From NCBI RefSeq assembly GCF_019097595.1, contig NC_080711.1:22721428-22785427 (forward strand): a stretch of DNA of 64,000 bases, given 5' to 3'. The notes under the pieces are model-generated. The model made no database searches. It worked only from the letters and a program-made list of their open reading frames with translations, and was not told where the DNA came from. Of this stretch, positions 23,061 to 34,699 are shown one piece after another. Made by a program: the position numbers and the translations under genes. This DNA is from Hemibagrus wyckioides (taxonomy: Eukaryota; Chordata; Actinopteri; Siluriformes; Bagridae). Each line of letters starts with the position of its first letter. Within the stretch, counting starts at the first letter, position 1.

Positions 23061-25355
23061 GCTGCATATTTCCTTCAGCTTGTCCTTTTTTTGTTCTTTT
23101 TCTTCAGGCCCTGTATCTAAGAGATTTATTACACAGTAAGTAGATAAAGTCTTAAATCAAAGCAATGCCCATTCCTAACTGTCCTATACCCCAGTGATCT
23201 ATTCGGCTTTCCCATTTGTTTAAACACATTTTCCGCTGTAATATTTTATAATTAATATCAGTTTATCTTTTGTAGGACTCCGTGGCATTGTGGCAGCTCT
23301 GAAACACTTTATTCTTTATTCATGTGTAATTTACAAGCGACGCATTACCATTTTTTTTTTCACGCACTGCATCACTTTTCACCTGTCTTCTAAATATTTC
23401 CTTGGATTTATGTCTTCATTTGTCATTCCTCAGCTTTGCCTGGGATTTTTCCACCACAGCGTCAAGAGAGGATTCAGAGCATTAGCAGGAGCGCAGGAGT
23501 CAGGCCGAGTCGCAGCTCTCTCTTCGTTTGTGTGTTCAACATGCTAGTTTCTTCATTTTGGTTCAGCCCAATTGGCATTCGTGGTGAGTCTCAGAGTCTC
23601 AAAACAGCATGTGGGACTAAACTAAACTCTCATTATGGCAATTTGTAAGCAGCGTTTGATGAACCGAGATATTCATCCTGGTGTAATGATGACTATCGTT
23701 TCTAGGCAGGATGACCTTAAAAAAAAGTTAGGAAAGAGAGAACTTTGGGTGCGAGTGCACAGTGTTTATCATGTTGCTCTTGTTGGGAAGTGATAATTAT
23801 GGAAAAAAAATTGTAGTGAGGAAAAATATGGAAATAAATGACACAACCCAGTGACAGCACTTGAACATTTCCACTAGAAACGATTTACATTTTATTATAA
23901 AATGAATAGAGAATAAGAGTGTACCACTAACTCAGTCTCCTGTCTAGATAACGGAGCTCACAAATTATACCACAGCACTATTGAATTCTTGACTCAGATT
24001 GGTCAGAAGGTGTTGTAGTGTCTCTGTAGGGTCAGTTTCTCATGTACATACCCGAGTTTTGTTTTCATGTCTTCCAGAGAGAAAATGGAAAATTTGCTAT
24101 AACAAAAACTTGTTTCACGAATGCTTGAAATTCAACTCTATGCAGAAAAAATTAAACCTTGCTCTGCTCCACATCAGACTGTGTTACACCACCCTGTTAT
24201 ATGTCTCTAAAATGGATTAATTTTGCTTTTACAAGCAAACCTTCCCCTTCCGTTTACGCAAACTACAACAAAATTGTAGCTAGCTAAATAACATAAACGT
24301 AGCACTACTATTAGCTACATATTAATATATAGTTTCATATGACGTAAAATACAGTCAGGGTGTGTTTAGTGCCCAAACTGGTAAGCTTTTTTCCACTCCC
24401 TGCTGTACATTGGCACTTTCTAATTCCGTGCTACAGCGACACCACGTTTTCAGTCAGATTAAAGAATTACATTCGCCCAAACAGTGCAGCTCTAAGTGTG
24501 CTACACTTACCCATAAACCTCCTCCTGTGTGTTGTGACAAGCTTCAAAACAGATGTATAAGGAAGCCTTGAGTTCATGTAAACAGTCAGCAATTAATTTT
24601 AGTTTGTTGTGTCGGATTAGTTTACGTCAGAGATCCTAGACAGACCTTGAAACTTCCCTTTACGTCGATATTCAACTCTCGTGTGTGTAGGTATCCTTTT
24701 GTTATCATTCAATTTTACTTCCATTATCAGGAGTTTTTAGGACTCAATGTGTTTTTTATCTCATTTCGCAGCCGTGTTATAATCGTCTTTAGAAAGGAGC
24801 CCAGTGCTTCACAGGATAATAAGCTCCTAGAGCAGAATTAAAGTCCACTTCTGCCGATATCATCACTTTGGGATTTGCTTCCTGACCTCAGGGTCTGCCA
24901 TTATTTAAGAGAAATCATTAAGATGAATCATGATCTCATCCCTTGATATCTCTAGGTGCATGAGTACTGATTGTTCTGGTGGCATTGAATTAAACAAAGC
25001 AGCACTCCATCTCCCGAAATAGTCTGCCAGGTTTGGATACGCCTACTCAGAAGCGGATGAGCGTCTTCATTTTCCATGTTGTAGAATAACACGGTTTCAA
25101 AATAAAGATCTCAAAACCGTGCAATCGCATAGATCAATGTATGTCGAAAACAAATCAAAACGTCCTTATAAATCAGATCCTTCAAAGACGCCAGGATGAC
25201 AGCTTTGCAACACTTGGCGCTCCCTCGGCAGCTTCACGAGGAGCCGCCTGGGACGCTTTTCTCGACACTCTTAAAGATGTTCACACATGCTGAGCTGCCA
25301 CCTTGCCATCGCTGTCTTGCCTTTGCACCCACTACTAGAAGCTCAGACTTGTTTT
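23061..25355. other. Intergenic, no gene recognised
   Basis: AT-rich sequence. A segment at about 23990-24020 has CAGATTGGTCAGAAGGTGTT, a phrase of a fish dispersed repeat also seen at 41.1 kb. Non-repetitive sequence at 24840-25030 may include another regulatory block (GAAATCATTAAGATGAATCA near 24911). Small frames show no domain. Confidence 0.45.
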
Positions 25356-25359
25356 CTTT

Positions 25360-25438
25360 GTTTATTTGCAAATTACTTGATATATTCACACTGATTCTAT
25401 AATAGAACCTTATATATATATACACTTATACTATATAC

Positions 25439-25488
<50 letters not shown>

Positions 25489-25880
25489 GAGGAAAGGACC
25501 TACACTAGAGCCTTGTGGAATTCCACATAAAACAAGTTTGTTTAATTTAAACTACAAGCTAGTACAAGAGCATGTATCTGATCAGTTAATTAGTAGGCAA
25601 GCAATACAGGATAGCATAAATTTTTTTTTATTTGAAAATTACCTATTTACTTACCTATTAGTTACACATTCACACTGATTCTAGAAAGGAATCTCATCAT
25701 TATGTCTAGGTTTGTATATATACCGTATATACAAGTACATGTATATAATATGGGGCTTACAGTGGAGCCTTGTGGGACTCCACATAAAATATTTAAATTA
25801 CAAGCTGATACACAAGCTAGCATATGATCGGTTTAATTAGCAAGCGAGTTGTTCAGGATAGCAGGTGAACAAGTGCTATA
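25360..25880 (-). mobile_element. Tandemly duplicated LINE reverse-transcriptase fragment
   Basis: On the minus strand two places read the RT motif of non-LTR retrotransposons: LCGIPQGSSVGP (about 25498-25533) and LCGVPQGSTVSP (about 25752-25787), the family form being GVPQGSVLGP. The surrounding sequence is duplicated too: TTCACACTGATTCTA appears near 25385 and 25670, and CAAGCTAGTAC/CAAGCTGATAC follow each motif. So a fragment of about 250-260 bp, each copy beginning with an AT-rich spacer, was tandemly duplicated after insertion. No other RT motif (such as the YxDD box) is present in frame. Confidence 0.7.
25441..25485. repeat. (TA)n microsatellite
   Basis: About 45 bases of uninterrupted TA, inside the first copy of the duplicated LINE fragment. 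Confidence 0.95.
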
Positions 25881-26441
25881 GGTGTAGAGATGTTCCTAGG
25901 CAATAAAAAGTTATGAAGGTTGAAATGACACATTCAGGATGTACTTCGATAGAAATAAACTCTCATCCAACACCACTTATATTGAGAGGATTCTTTTTCT
26001 TTCTCTGGTTATTAGCTACCTTGACAATATTCCATTACCTGGGCTGGTACAGGTTGTGCAATGAAAAATATATCATTATTTTTGATGAAAACTTGAGAAA
26101 AGAAAGCTTGGAAATGGTTTAATTGCTAATGTATGATAAATCAAGGTCTTTTTTCTTAGTACTGCACAAGCGTCAGTTTGAAAGCAAGAATGCACATAAT
26201 TCAGTATATCACAAGGCATTAGCTGCTGTATTTTGCTGCTCTATACGATAACTGTTTATAATGGTAAGGATTTCATATAGAAAAATGCATTCAGTCAGAT
26301 GAGCGAATGTGTTAGCTGGTGTTGTAATGATACGATAAACCTTTATTCTCTCTTCATTATTTCTAAATTAGACATGATGTACAATCAAAAGCAATATGTC
26401 TAAGGATATTTACAGCTATGCTGCATATAATCTACGCTGAT

Positions 26442-26890
26442 TTTTTTTTTTTTTTTTTACATCTCTGTCTAATGGGAGGACGAGGGAATTGGCTGGAGAT
26501 TGAAATCGTTCCAACATAAAATAAAAATAAAATTAGAAACAAAAAATAATCTAAAAATGAAAAGAAAAAAAAAGAAATTATACAAACAAAAATATTAAAA
26601 GACAAACAAAAATTAAATAATTTTAAATCATTTAAAAAAAATTAAAAAATCATTTTCAAAAATCAAACATTTGTGTTAATATGTTGTGTTATTATGTTGT
26701 GTTATGCCTTTTAGTCTTACATAAGCAACAATTTGCCATTGTTGTCTAACCTTTTACATTCTATTATAGATTCTATTATATTTAGATTTATTTATATTTA
26801 TATTTATATTTAGAAATAAAAACAATGTTTACTTTATGTGTACTTATGCATATATGACTCTATTCAATCCAACAACAAAAAAATAGTTAC
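26442..26890. other. Poly(T) run followed by A-rich low-complexity sequence
   Basis: A T run at 26442-26458 and then AAAAATAAAA-type sequence to about 26660 and AT-rich sequence to 26890. No gene. Confidence 0.7.
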
Positions 26891-26894
26891 ATTT

Positions 26895-27310
26895 ACTTTC
26901 CATCACTAGAGGTTAATCCTGGTTGTAAAGCTTTTGTATCTCTGTATTTCTGTTTTATTTCTTTGCATCAGTGTTATAGTCTCTATATTTCTACTCTGTG
27001 ATACCTTCCCTCTTGCCATGTGGAGGTTGTTGATGATGTCACTGTCTGCTGTATTTGGGATTTTTCTTCACAGCTCTCACATTATTTCTGCCATCAACCG
27101 CTGCTGTTTTCCTCATCCAACCTGTTCGATGTCTGGTTATTAGTACACCCTAGTGGTTTCTTTCTTTTTCAGAACATTCCAAATTGTTATTTTGGCTATG
27201 CTCAATGCTTGTGCAAGAGCTTTGATTGATTTTTTTTTTTCAGCTTCAGAATGGGTTGCATTTCTCCAGTATACACTCTTTTTAATTTTCTGGTCTTCAT
27301 TTTGTTTTTA
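26895..27310 (-). mobile_element. Tc1-like transposase relic (N-terminal half)
   Basis: The minus-strand translation from about 27300 reads KTRKLKR...GEMQPILKLKKK, then (shifted frame) TIWNVLKKKETT-like sequence, then RHRTGWMRKTAAVDGR, NNVRAVKKNPKYS and ARGKVSQS. These are, in order, the first HTH, the GRPRKT-type linker and the second HTH entry of fish Tc1-like transposases. Several frameshifts and stops separate the pieces. The catalytic half and terminal repeats were not found, so it is an inactive fragment of a different lineage from the 1.4- and 51-kb relics. Confidence 0.75.
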
Positions 27311-28229
27311 ACAACAAACACAGTTTACACAGGAGAAAACCGAGACATTCAAAGTTGTTAATTGCCCAATTAATCAATCAATCGAACAGGGCATACCTGG
27401 GCAACAGGGTGTTCCAGTAGTTCTTGATGGCATTAAAAATCTGTGATGTAAATATTACATCACAGACATAAACATCAGGAAAAGAAAGTTGAAATGTTGA
27501 TCTATGGTCCCATATTCATCTTTTGATCCCAAACCCAGTTTTGTCTTCCTTGGCCTTGCCATTCTGGATTCAAAAGGAATCCTTGAGCACTAAAATTTGT
27601 TCATTTAAAATGACAATAATATTATACTACAATATATTATATAACTAATTATCAATAGCTTCATGAATATCACTTAAAATGAAAAAGAAACATCCTACGC
27701 AACTCATCAGACCACTCCCGAAGACAAGAAGTTGCTATAAAATTAAGATATAAAAACGCCTTTTTTTGAACTGCCTGTAACTTATGACCCGGAAGACAAC
27801 AACAGCCGGGAGGAAACTTTGTGGTGCCATCACAGAGCACTGGAGTCAATGTGGGTGATGCAATCCCCCCCCCCCTCTGGTAGGGAATTACTCATCCTCA
27901 CACCATCATACATCTTTCCCTTTATGGTCGACCAGTTTCCTCCTGCACAAAGGACACCTACCATCTATTCTCATTTTGAGTTCACTTCAAGAGTTACAGC
28001 CCTCTTTAGTGAGCTGTAGCCACCTCAGGCATCAATAGAGTGAGACATCTCAGCTGTCTTTGGGCTGTGAAGCTCCCAGAAACTGATTCTCATTTTGGCG
28101 TTTAGCGGCAACCCATCAATTCTAGTGCAATTTGTCAAGGAAAGTGAGCTGATCAGTCTTGATCAGTCATAGATTTAATGTTTATCAACACCATCTCAAG
28201 ATGCAAGGAAATTGAAGGTAACTATAATG
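27311..28229. other. Intergenic, no gene recognised
   Basis: Mixed sequence with a C run near 27868 and no supported feature. Confidence 0.5.
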
Positions 28230-28234
28230 AAAAG

Positions 28235-28450
28235 TTTAAGTTAGCGTTGCTGCCTTGCAACTTCAGAGACCCCGGATTGACCCCATGCTTGGGTTACTGT
28301 CTGCCATGGGTTGTCCAGTAGATTGGCTATTTTAAATTGCTCCTATGTTTGAATGCATGTGCCCTGGGGTCCAACCCACTGTCTTTTGCTTTCTTGCACC
28401 ATTATATAAGCTCCAGATACACCAGTGTAAATAGTTACTGATTACATGAA
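28235..28450 (+). mobile_element. Degenerate SINE-like element
   Basis: GCGTTGCTGCCTTGCAAC, then ACCCCGGATTGACCCCATG (a decayed B-box region), GGGTTACTGTCTGCC, GATTGGCTATTTTAAATTGC and ATATAAGCTCCAGATACACC follow the order of a common tRNA-headed fish retroposon. The 5' A box is lost and the copy has internal deletions. Confidence 0.6.
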
Positions 28451-28859
28451 CTCCAATTTACTTACCAGTTAACCCTTTAAAAATTCCATCTCATCATGAT
28501 TTGCATGTGGTGGCGGTCTGGGAGAACCCATCGCTTGTTAAACCAAGCCTCAATTCCACCATAATACATCTAAGAAATGTATTGTTGTACATCTAACACC
28601 ATGTGGTCTCGGACTAGGCTTGTTTCTTGGGTTATCTCTGCTCATTACGTTCCCAGAAATTTGAGGGTTTGTGAAATCTCCAGATGATATGGTTTAGCTC
28701 AGTATCCTTTCTAAGCCTGGAAGAAGCAAGAAATGAATTCTACCACAATACGGGTTGGGAAATGTCTTATTCCTTTAAAAATGTAGCCATTTAGAGTCAA
28801 ATAGTGTTGGAGGTTCATCCAATTTCATTAACTTTAACTTTCAGTCTGCTTTATCTCGG

Positions 28860-29175
28860 ATCCATCCATCCATCTATACCCACTTTATTCCTAATTAGGG
28901 TCATGGGGATCTGCTGGAGCCTATCCCACACATTGGGCAAAAGGCAGGGGTACACCCTGGACAGGTCACCAGTCCATCACAGGGCCACACATATAGACAG
29001 ACAACCACACACACTCACGGGCAATTTAGAATTACCAAACATGTACATGTTTTTGGAGTAAACCCACACAGGCACATGGGGGAAGGACATGCAAACTCCA
29101 CACAGAAAGGCGGGATTCGAACCCAGGACCTTCTTGCTGTGAGGCAACAGTGCTAACCACTAAGCCACCAAGCCA
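28860..29175 (-). mobile_element. SINE with tRNA-derived head
   Basis: On the minus strand the element starts with a perfect RNA polymerase III A box TGGCTTAGTGG (29157-29167) and B box GGTTCGAATCC (29113-29123), 33 bases apart. It then continues with the body (GGAGTTTGCATGTCC, TTCCCCCATGTGCC, TAAATTGCCCGTGAG, TGTGATGGACTGGTGACC, CAGGGTGTACC) and ends in the GGATGGATGGATCC tail near 28860. Order and wording match a very abundant teleost SINE. The intact promoter boxes make it a relatively young copy compared with the 28.3-kb one. It is not a tRNA gene: after the B box there is no acceptor stem. Confidence 0.85.
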
Positions 29176-29875
29176 CCCTGCTGCCCATCTCTGATTCAGA
29201 AAGTGAAAGTCAAATTTCTTTATGTTCCATGGCGACATGGGTTTCCCCATCCTGGCTCACTACTCACACTCAAGTAAAATTCTGTTCCCGTTCCTGAAAT
29301 TTCTGGATTACAAAGTTCAGGGATAAAGGAAGAACTAAATTTGACCATGTGACCATGTGGTTCTTAACAGTGGTGCAGGAACAGTCTTAGTTCCAAAGAT
29401 TTCTACCAAAATTCTGCCAAATATGACTAGAAACATGGGTCATTTTTTTCAGCCTGGCTGTTTGTAGTTGACATTAAGTCAAAGATTTTAAATCGAACCT
29501 GTCACAGAGTTTGATGTTCACACAATACCAACCACTACGACCAACTAGTGCTGAAAATGACTTTTTTTCCACTCACGCTTTAACCTTGGAAAGCCAATGT
29601 AATCTCAGAGAGAAGTGTTCTTGAGTATAGATCAACAGAGGCGCACTTTGTTGTTTAATATCCGGCCCTAAACAGCTTCTGATATCTTCCAAACGCTCAT
29701 CATATCAAAACAAACACACCTAGGGTGATGATAAATATGGAACAGCCATACTTAAAAAAAAAAAAAAAAACAGCCCTCCTAAGGTCCTGTTTGCATGACT
29801 GGTTACGCTTCACTTCATCTTGCCTGCATTTTGAGGGGATGTTTTTTAAACACTCTTTATCTCTTTTGCTTTTTC

Positions 29876-29911
<36 letters not shown>

Positions 29912-30189
29912 GTGCTGTGCTGTTTAATTCATCCTGACCCTGCCTTCACAACAGGACACCATGAAAACAAACAAGTCCCTCTAATATCCTTGAATTAGTC
30001 AGTGGGAGAAACACGTTCCACCTCCGCCACACCATCTATCCATTTTTTATGACATTAATATTAAATATTGGTCTCAGCTGAATTAATTTTCTTTCCTCAA
30101 GAAAGTAATAAGCAATTCTTGCACAGAAAAGACAGCTTGTAGGTTGTGCACTTTCACAAAAAGAGCAAAACTCATAGTTCTTGCCGAAA
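29176..30189. other. Intergenic with (A)n and (CT)n tracts
   Basis: Poly(A) at 29754-29770 and (CT)n at 29879-29908. No gene. Open frames across the CT tract read Ser-Leu repeats and are artefacts. Confidence 0.6.
29879..29908. repeat. (CT)n microsatellite
   Basis: About 15 uninterrupted CT units. Confidence 0.95.
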
Positions 30190-30670
30190 CAAATAAGGAC
30201 CAGTGAGCTGGAAAACGAGCCAGGCCGAGGTTAAGCGGGAAGCCTTCTTAAGGAGAGATGTGGGGGAATTACAAATAAAATATGAATGCTCGGGCAAAAA
30301 CAGACCTCTATGATATCACGTACCTGCATTAATCCACTTAGACTGAATAAAAGAAAATAAATAATTAAATCCATACGAGCAATTCAGAACTAATAGCCTA
30401 CTCTTGCAAATGGCTTCTCAGTGCTAATCTAAAATTCGTTTGAAACCATTTCTGGTTTAAAAAGAAATAGGAAAATGGCCATTTGACTGTCAAGCCAAAG
30501 CACATCAGTATCTTTCTCCAGCAATCTCAGTTCTAAGGAACCTTCCACTTTATGGCTGCCATCTAAATTGCAAACAACTGGCACAATCAAAGAGGAAAAT
30601 GGCCATTTCCTGCAAACCGGGCACTGTGACCATCCTCATCTGATAGCTGCTGTTACAGTACAATGATTCA
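30190..30670. promoter_or_regulatory. Candidate conserved non-coding element
   Basis: Repeat-free block of about 480 bp with two copies of GGAAAATGGCCATTT (near 30469 and 30595), CTGCATTAATCCACTTAG near 30325 and AATAATTAAATCC near 30359. The paired GGAAAATGGCCATTT copies, about 126 bases apart, are symmetric around TGGCCA. Regulatory role is inferred. Confidence 0.33.
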
Positions 30671-31819
30671 GCATTGGTGGAAATGAAAAATTGACCAAAC
30701 AAAAGGCTTTAGAATAAGTCAACATGACCAGTGGAGCATGTGAGCAGTGAACCTTCCGAAGGGTTAGGCCAGAAACAGTCTCGAGGATAGTTTTAGATTA
30801 TCTATTGGATGGATTTAAGGGCTTTTAACAGGTGTATCTACCATATTGGTGCACTTTAAAGCATGCTATAATGGCCTGAGGTTCAGCCCTGGCTCTGGAC
30901 AACTTATTGGCCCCCATCTACCTCATCCATCAATTGACAGGAGCAACCACTTGGCAGATATCATTTGGGTGATGGATCATTCTCAGCACGGTAACGTTTT
31001 TTCACCGGTGAGAACCAGGTAATCCCATTGATTTGTGTTTTATTTCTGCATTTTTGCCTCCACATATGACAGAAATTAAATTTTCTGAAAAAGCAATGGG
31101 ATAGGATGGGCAGTCCACTGGTTATATTTCTTGCTCTTTGGGGGGGGGCAGATGAAAAAGCATTCTTTGATTTATTCCTATGTTAAAAAAAAAAAAGGAA
31201 GCACCAAGTCCAAGGACAAAACCCAAAGAACCAAACCAATGAGGAACCCTGTTCAGTCCAGCTCAGTGCACTTCCTCCACAGAAGACGTCTTAAATTCTA
31301 GTCATCTGCTCATTTCCTGTTTCAGGTTTACTTTCTGTTTTTTTCACACTATAAAGCACATGTAATGCAAAAAGTACAAAGCAAAGTCTTGACCTTCTCT
31401 TGAGTTTTGTCCTCTCTATGGCATGCTTTCCTGTTTGCCTTATGTAGGCATTGCCTCTTGGTTTGATGTTGGATGTCTTCGGGCCACTACAAGCTTTCTA
31501 AAATTCCGATTTTCTCCACAAACGGATACTAACTACACTGCTAAGCCTGGCTGTTTACAATTGCTCAACCGAATACATCATAGACTCATTGTTTTCTGAC
31601 TTTTACGTTCCTGGTCTCCAGTGCAAATCTCTAGCGCAAATTACAAACGCACCATGCTGTGGTGAGAACATCTCGTAATTGTGCCAGGATTTATGGAACG
31701 TGTAAACTGGATTCTGGCTAAAAGTTCAGTTTATGCAACATGTTGCCTGTGTTGTAATAACACCTCACAGCCCTAAGAGCCACAAAAAAAACGAAGAAAA
31801 TTTTTTCTCCTTACTGCTG
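30671..31819. other. Intergenic, no gene recognised
   Basis: Mixed sequence with a G run at 31141-31148 and an A run at 31186-31197; nothing else supported. Confidence 0.5.
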
Positions 31820-32075
31820 TCTCTATCCGTTCTTCTGACAACAGCATGTACCGACGGCCCGAAATGCATCATGTTTAATTATGCACTGGCTGTCAAACCT
31901 TCTAGCAGTAAGTATTACCGTATAATTGAAGAATGCAGAAAGCAGAGCTGGATTTACACCAGGCCTTGTCTCGGAAAACGTAGGGGGAAAAAAATCATAG
32001 TAGTGATGGATATTCTGCAGAAATGCATTCAGCCACTGTGTAAGCACGGAGGTGGAATACATTTCTCAAGGTGAC
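31820..32075. promoter_or_regulatory. Candidate conserved non-coding element
   Basis: Repeat-free block with GTTTAATTATGCACTGGC (near 31873), combining a homeodomain core and an octamer-like ATTATGCA. Overlapping open frames on both strands (113 codons plus, 79 minus) are explained by low stop density and match no known protein. Regulatory role is inferred. Confidence 0.33.
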
Positions 32076-33148
32076 TGCAGTTTTTTTTTTTTTAAAAAAA
32101 GCAATTGTTTGCTTCCTATAAATGTACAAGCTCCATTAATGTTTTTTGAGCTCCAACCTTGTCCATGCCTCTTCATTATGTTTAGAAATCATGATCTTGG
32201 GTATTTATCTGTAAGCGTAACACATTGACCAGCCTTTTCTGGTCAAATCATTTTTTTTTTTATAATATCTTAATAAACAGGATGATTAGATGCAGTCTGA
32301 TAGAAATCTGGTTTATTAACCTTTTACTACTGTGATTAGCGATTTGTCAACATGATTGACTACAGAATGAAAAGTCGTGCTTTTTATCTGTTTATGGTTA
32401 CATTTCATGGTGTGGATCCACAAAACCTGATAACAGGTTAGTTCCTGTTATCACTTAGCTAATTTGTTTAAACAAAGAATAATCGTAGCTTGTGATGTTA
32501 CCAAGAAAACATCCTGACTGTTTCAAAGCACTGGCACTGGAGACTCCTTACAACAAAACAAAATCTTTGCCATATTAATGATGATGTTTTTCTTTCCAGG
32601 AGTTTTTTTTTTTATTATTATTATTAGCTTTTTATTGTCATAAGCGCAATGATACATAAGGAATGAATTTGCCCTTTATGACATTGTCATTGTCATGGAA
32701 GCAATCCCAAAATAAACAGACATGCCCATTATTTCCCCTTGCCTCACTCCCCCGTGTTTTACAGAAGGCTTGGCCTGTCACCTGCCTCTCCTGCACCAGT
32801 GTTAAAGCTTTAGCATGTCACTGGCATTATCAGCCTCTAACAACAGCCTGTCACAGCTTAACCAGTCCAGCCGTAAATCATGCATCGCTAGCAGCCGAGC
32901 CCACGTTGTTTGCTAAAGTTTCACGTGTTTGGGGGGGGAAGGGCCAAAAAGTGATTGGCAGTTTTTCCCATCATGAATTTTAAGCCGAAGTGAAGACGCA
33001 GCTCAGAGCACACAAGTGCATGCTGCTGTTGTTCCTGCTCTAACACACCTGTTTCAGCTCAGCACACACTTGCTCATTAGCCAACGAGTTGAATCAGGTG
33101 TGTTTGAGCAGGAAAAACTGTATGCTATGGAGATCTTCCAGAAAACGG
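32076..33148. other. Intergenic with a dispersed-repeat core
   Basis: It contains CACTGGCACTGGAGACTCC at 32529-32547 preceded by GACTGTTTCAAAG, a phrase repeated (as reverse complement) at 41.24 kb. No gene. The 106-codon frame at 32663-32983 has no recognisable domain. Confidence 0.5.
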
Positions 33149-33180
33149 GGATGGATGGATGGATGGATGGATGGATGGAT
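33149..33180. repeat. (GGAT)n microsatellite
   Basis: Eight GGAT units. Confidence 0.95.
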
Positions 33181-33280
33181 TTTTTATTTGTAGAATATAA
33201 TTTTTTATTTGTAGAATATAAGAAGACAATGAGGTGATTTTGTTGATTTACTGATTCATTTTTTATTCAAATTAAAATAC

Positions 33281-33306
33281 ACAGACAGACAGACAGACAG
33301 ACAGAC

Positions 33307-33354
<48 letters not shown>
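33281..33354. repeat. Compound (ACAG)n(ATAG)n microsatellite
   Basis: Seven ACAG units pass directly into about eleven ATAG units. Confidence 0.95.
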
Positions 33355-33532
33355 TCATTATGAATTCATAATTACTTTTTTTAACCACTCATTTATTAAT
33401 AGATCAATTAAAAAAAAGAAAGAAAACAGACAGATAATTAATTAATGAAATGATCTACAACATTAATGCACAGTAGAGCAGTGATGTAAGTGATATTCAG
33501 CACAGACAGTCCAGCTAGTTTATAACATTGAT

Positions 33533-33594
33533 TTTTTTTTTTTTTTTTTTTGGGTGACAAAGACCTGTACAACATTTTCTTTCTTTTTTTTTTT
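33533..33594. repeat. Two poly(T) tracts
   Basis: T run at 33533-33551 and a second T-rich run at 33580-33594. Confidence 0.8.
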
Positions 33595-33787
33595 TATCTG
33601 CCAATAATTTACAGCCCTGGTTTGAATGTGAGGATTGAACTGTGCGTCACTGGAGGTTAAAAAGGGCAGAACATGCTTTTAAAAATGAAAGAAGTCCAAT
33701 CTGATGTGCCTTTGTTGCCGTAATTGACTGATTGGACTGTTATTTTGCTAATTCATCTAATTTTGGGAGTCCAGGTGCTCCCATGTG

Positions 33788-33788
<1 letters not shown>

Positions 33789-33840
<52 letters not shown>

Positions 33841-33841
33841 C
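33789..33841. repeat. Compound (TC)n(AC)n microsatellite
   Basis: TC tract followed without a break by an AC tract. Confidence 0.95.
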
Positions 33842-33859
33842 TAACTGCTGATAGTCGTA

Positions 33860-34125
33860 AGCCTTGTTTTTCAGGCCTGTTGTCCGGGAAACGGCTCCTT
33901 GTTTGGACGTGTCGTCAAGGAAACAAAGCGGGGGGAAAATCTGCGGATTGAAATCATATTTTTAGAAAATCAATCCTCAGGATGCAGCACACGGTACATT
34001 GGAAGCGCTGAAAGACCTCCACATCAGGCTGGCTTGGTAATTGGAGAGAACGATGTGCTGCATTATTTAGCCGACATTAAATCAACCACTGGCCTGATCC
34101 CAATGTGAAAATTTTCTAATGAGAC
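33860..34125. promoter_or_regulatory. Candidate conserved non-coding element
   Basis: Repeat-free block with GGCTTGGTAATTGGAGAG near 34032, GGATTGAAATCATATTTTTAG near 33943 and CATTATTTAGCCGACATTAA near 34061. Regulatory role is inferred. Confidence 0.3.
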
Positions 34126-34524
34126 CAGTGACACGTGTGACATTGCTTTCATATAAAATAATAATATAACAATACCTTACCACACACACACTAATAAACA
34201 TCATATTTGCAAAAGCACACTTAATTGTTATGGGAAAAGTCTGAACTGATTTCATGAGCATTAGTACTTGTTTGTTTTGCTCCAGCAGGAAAGGCTTTCA
34301 GTGAGGATAGAAATGACCTTCCATTGTATTTGCTCCTCTGAGATGAAAACTTCCAGCGTGTTTGTTGTTGAAGAGGAGCAGACAAGCATCGCCCAGTAGA
34401 ACAGCCAAAACTTGTCTCATTGTGAGTCCAAACTCCATAGCTCTTTATGTTTCTGTCAGCACACCCACACTGGAGTTCACAGCTCAGGCGTCCACATCAC
34501 AGAAATACAGTGGACATAGGGTTA

Positions 34525-34547
34525 AGTGTGTGTGTGTGTGTGTGTGT
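34525..34547. repeat. (GT)n microsatellite
   Basis: About 11 uninterrupted GT units. Confidence 0.95.
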
Positions 34548-34699
34548 CATACACCTTGAGATGATACCTTCTACATCTCAATTCATAAAATGTGAAAACA
34601 AGCAATAATTCGATAGTGTTATTTTGTGCTGTTGTGATGTATTATGATGCAGTTGATCATCTTTAATATTGTCTTTGATCATTGTTAAAGAAAAAAGTG

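Noticed and set aside
29113..29175. tRNA gene
   Set aside because: Perfect A and B boxes are present but no acceptor stem closes after the B box, and the sequence continues into the SINE body.
32663..32983. 106-codon frame
   Set aside because: No domain, no splice or transcript context, and composition typical of chance frames.
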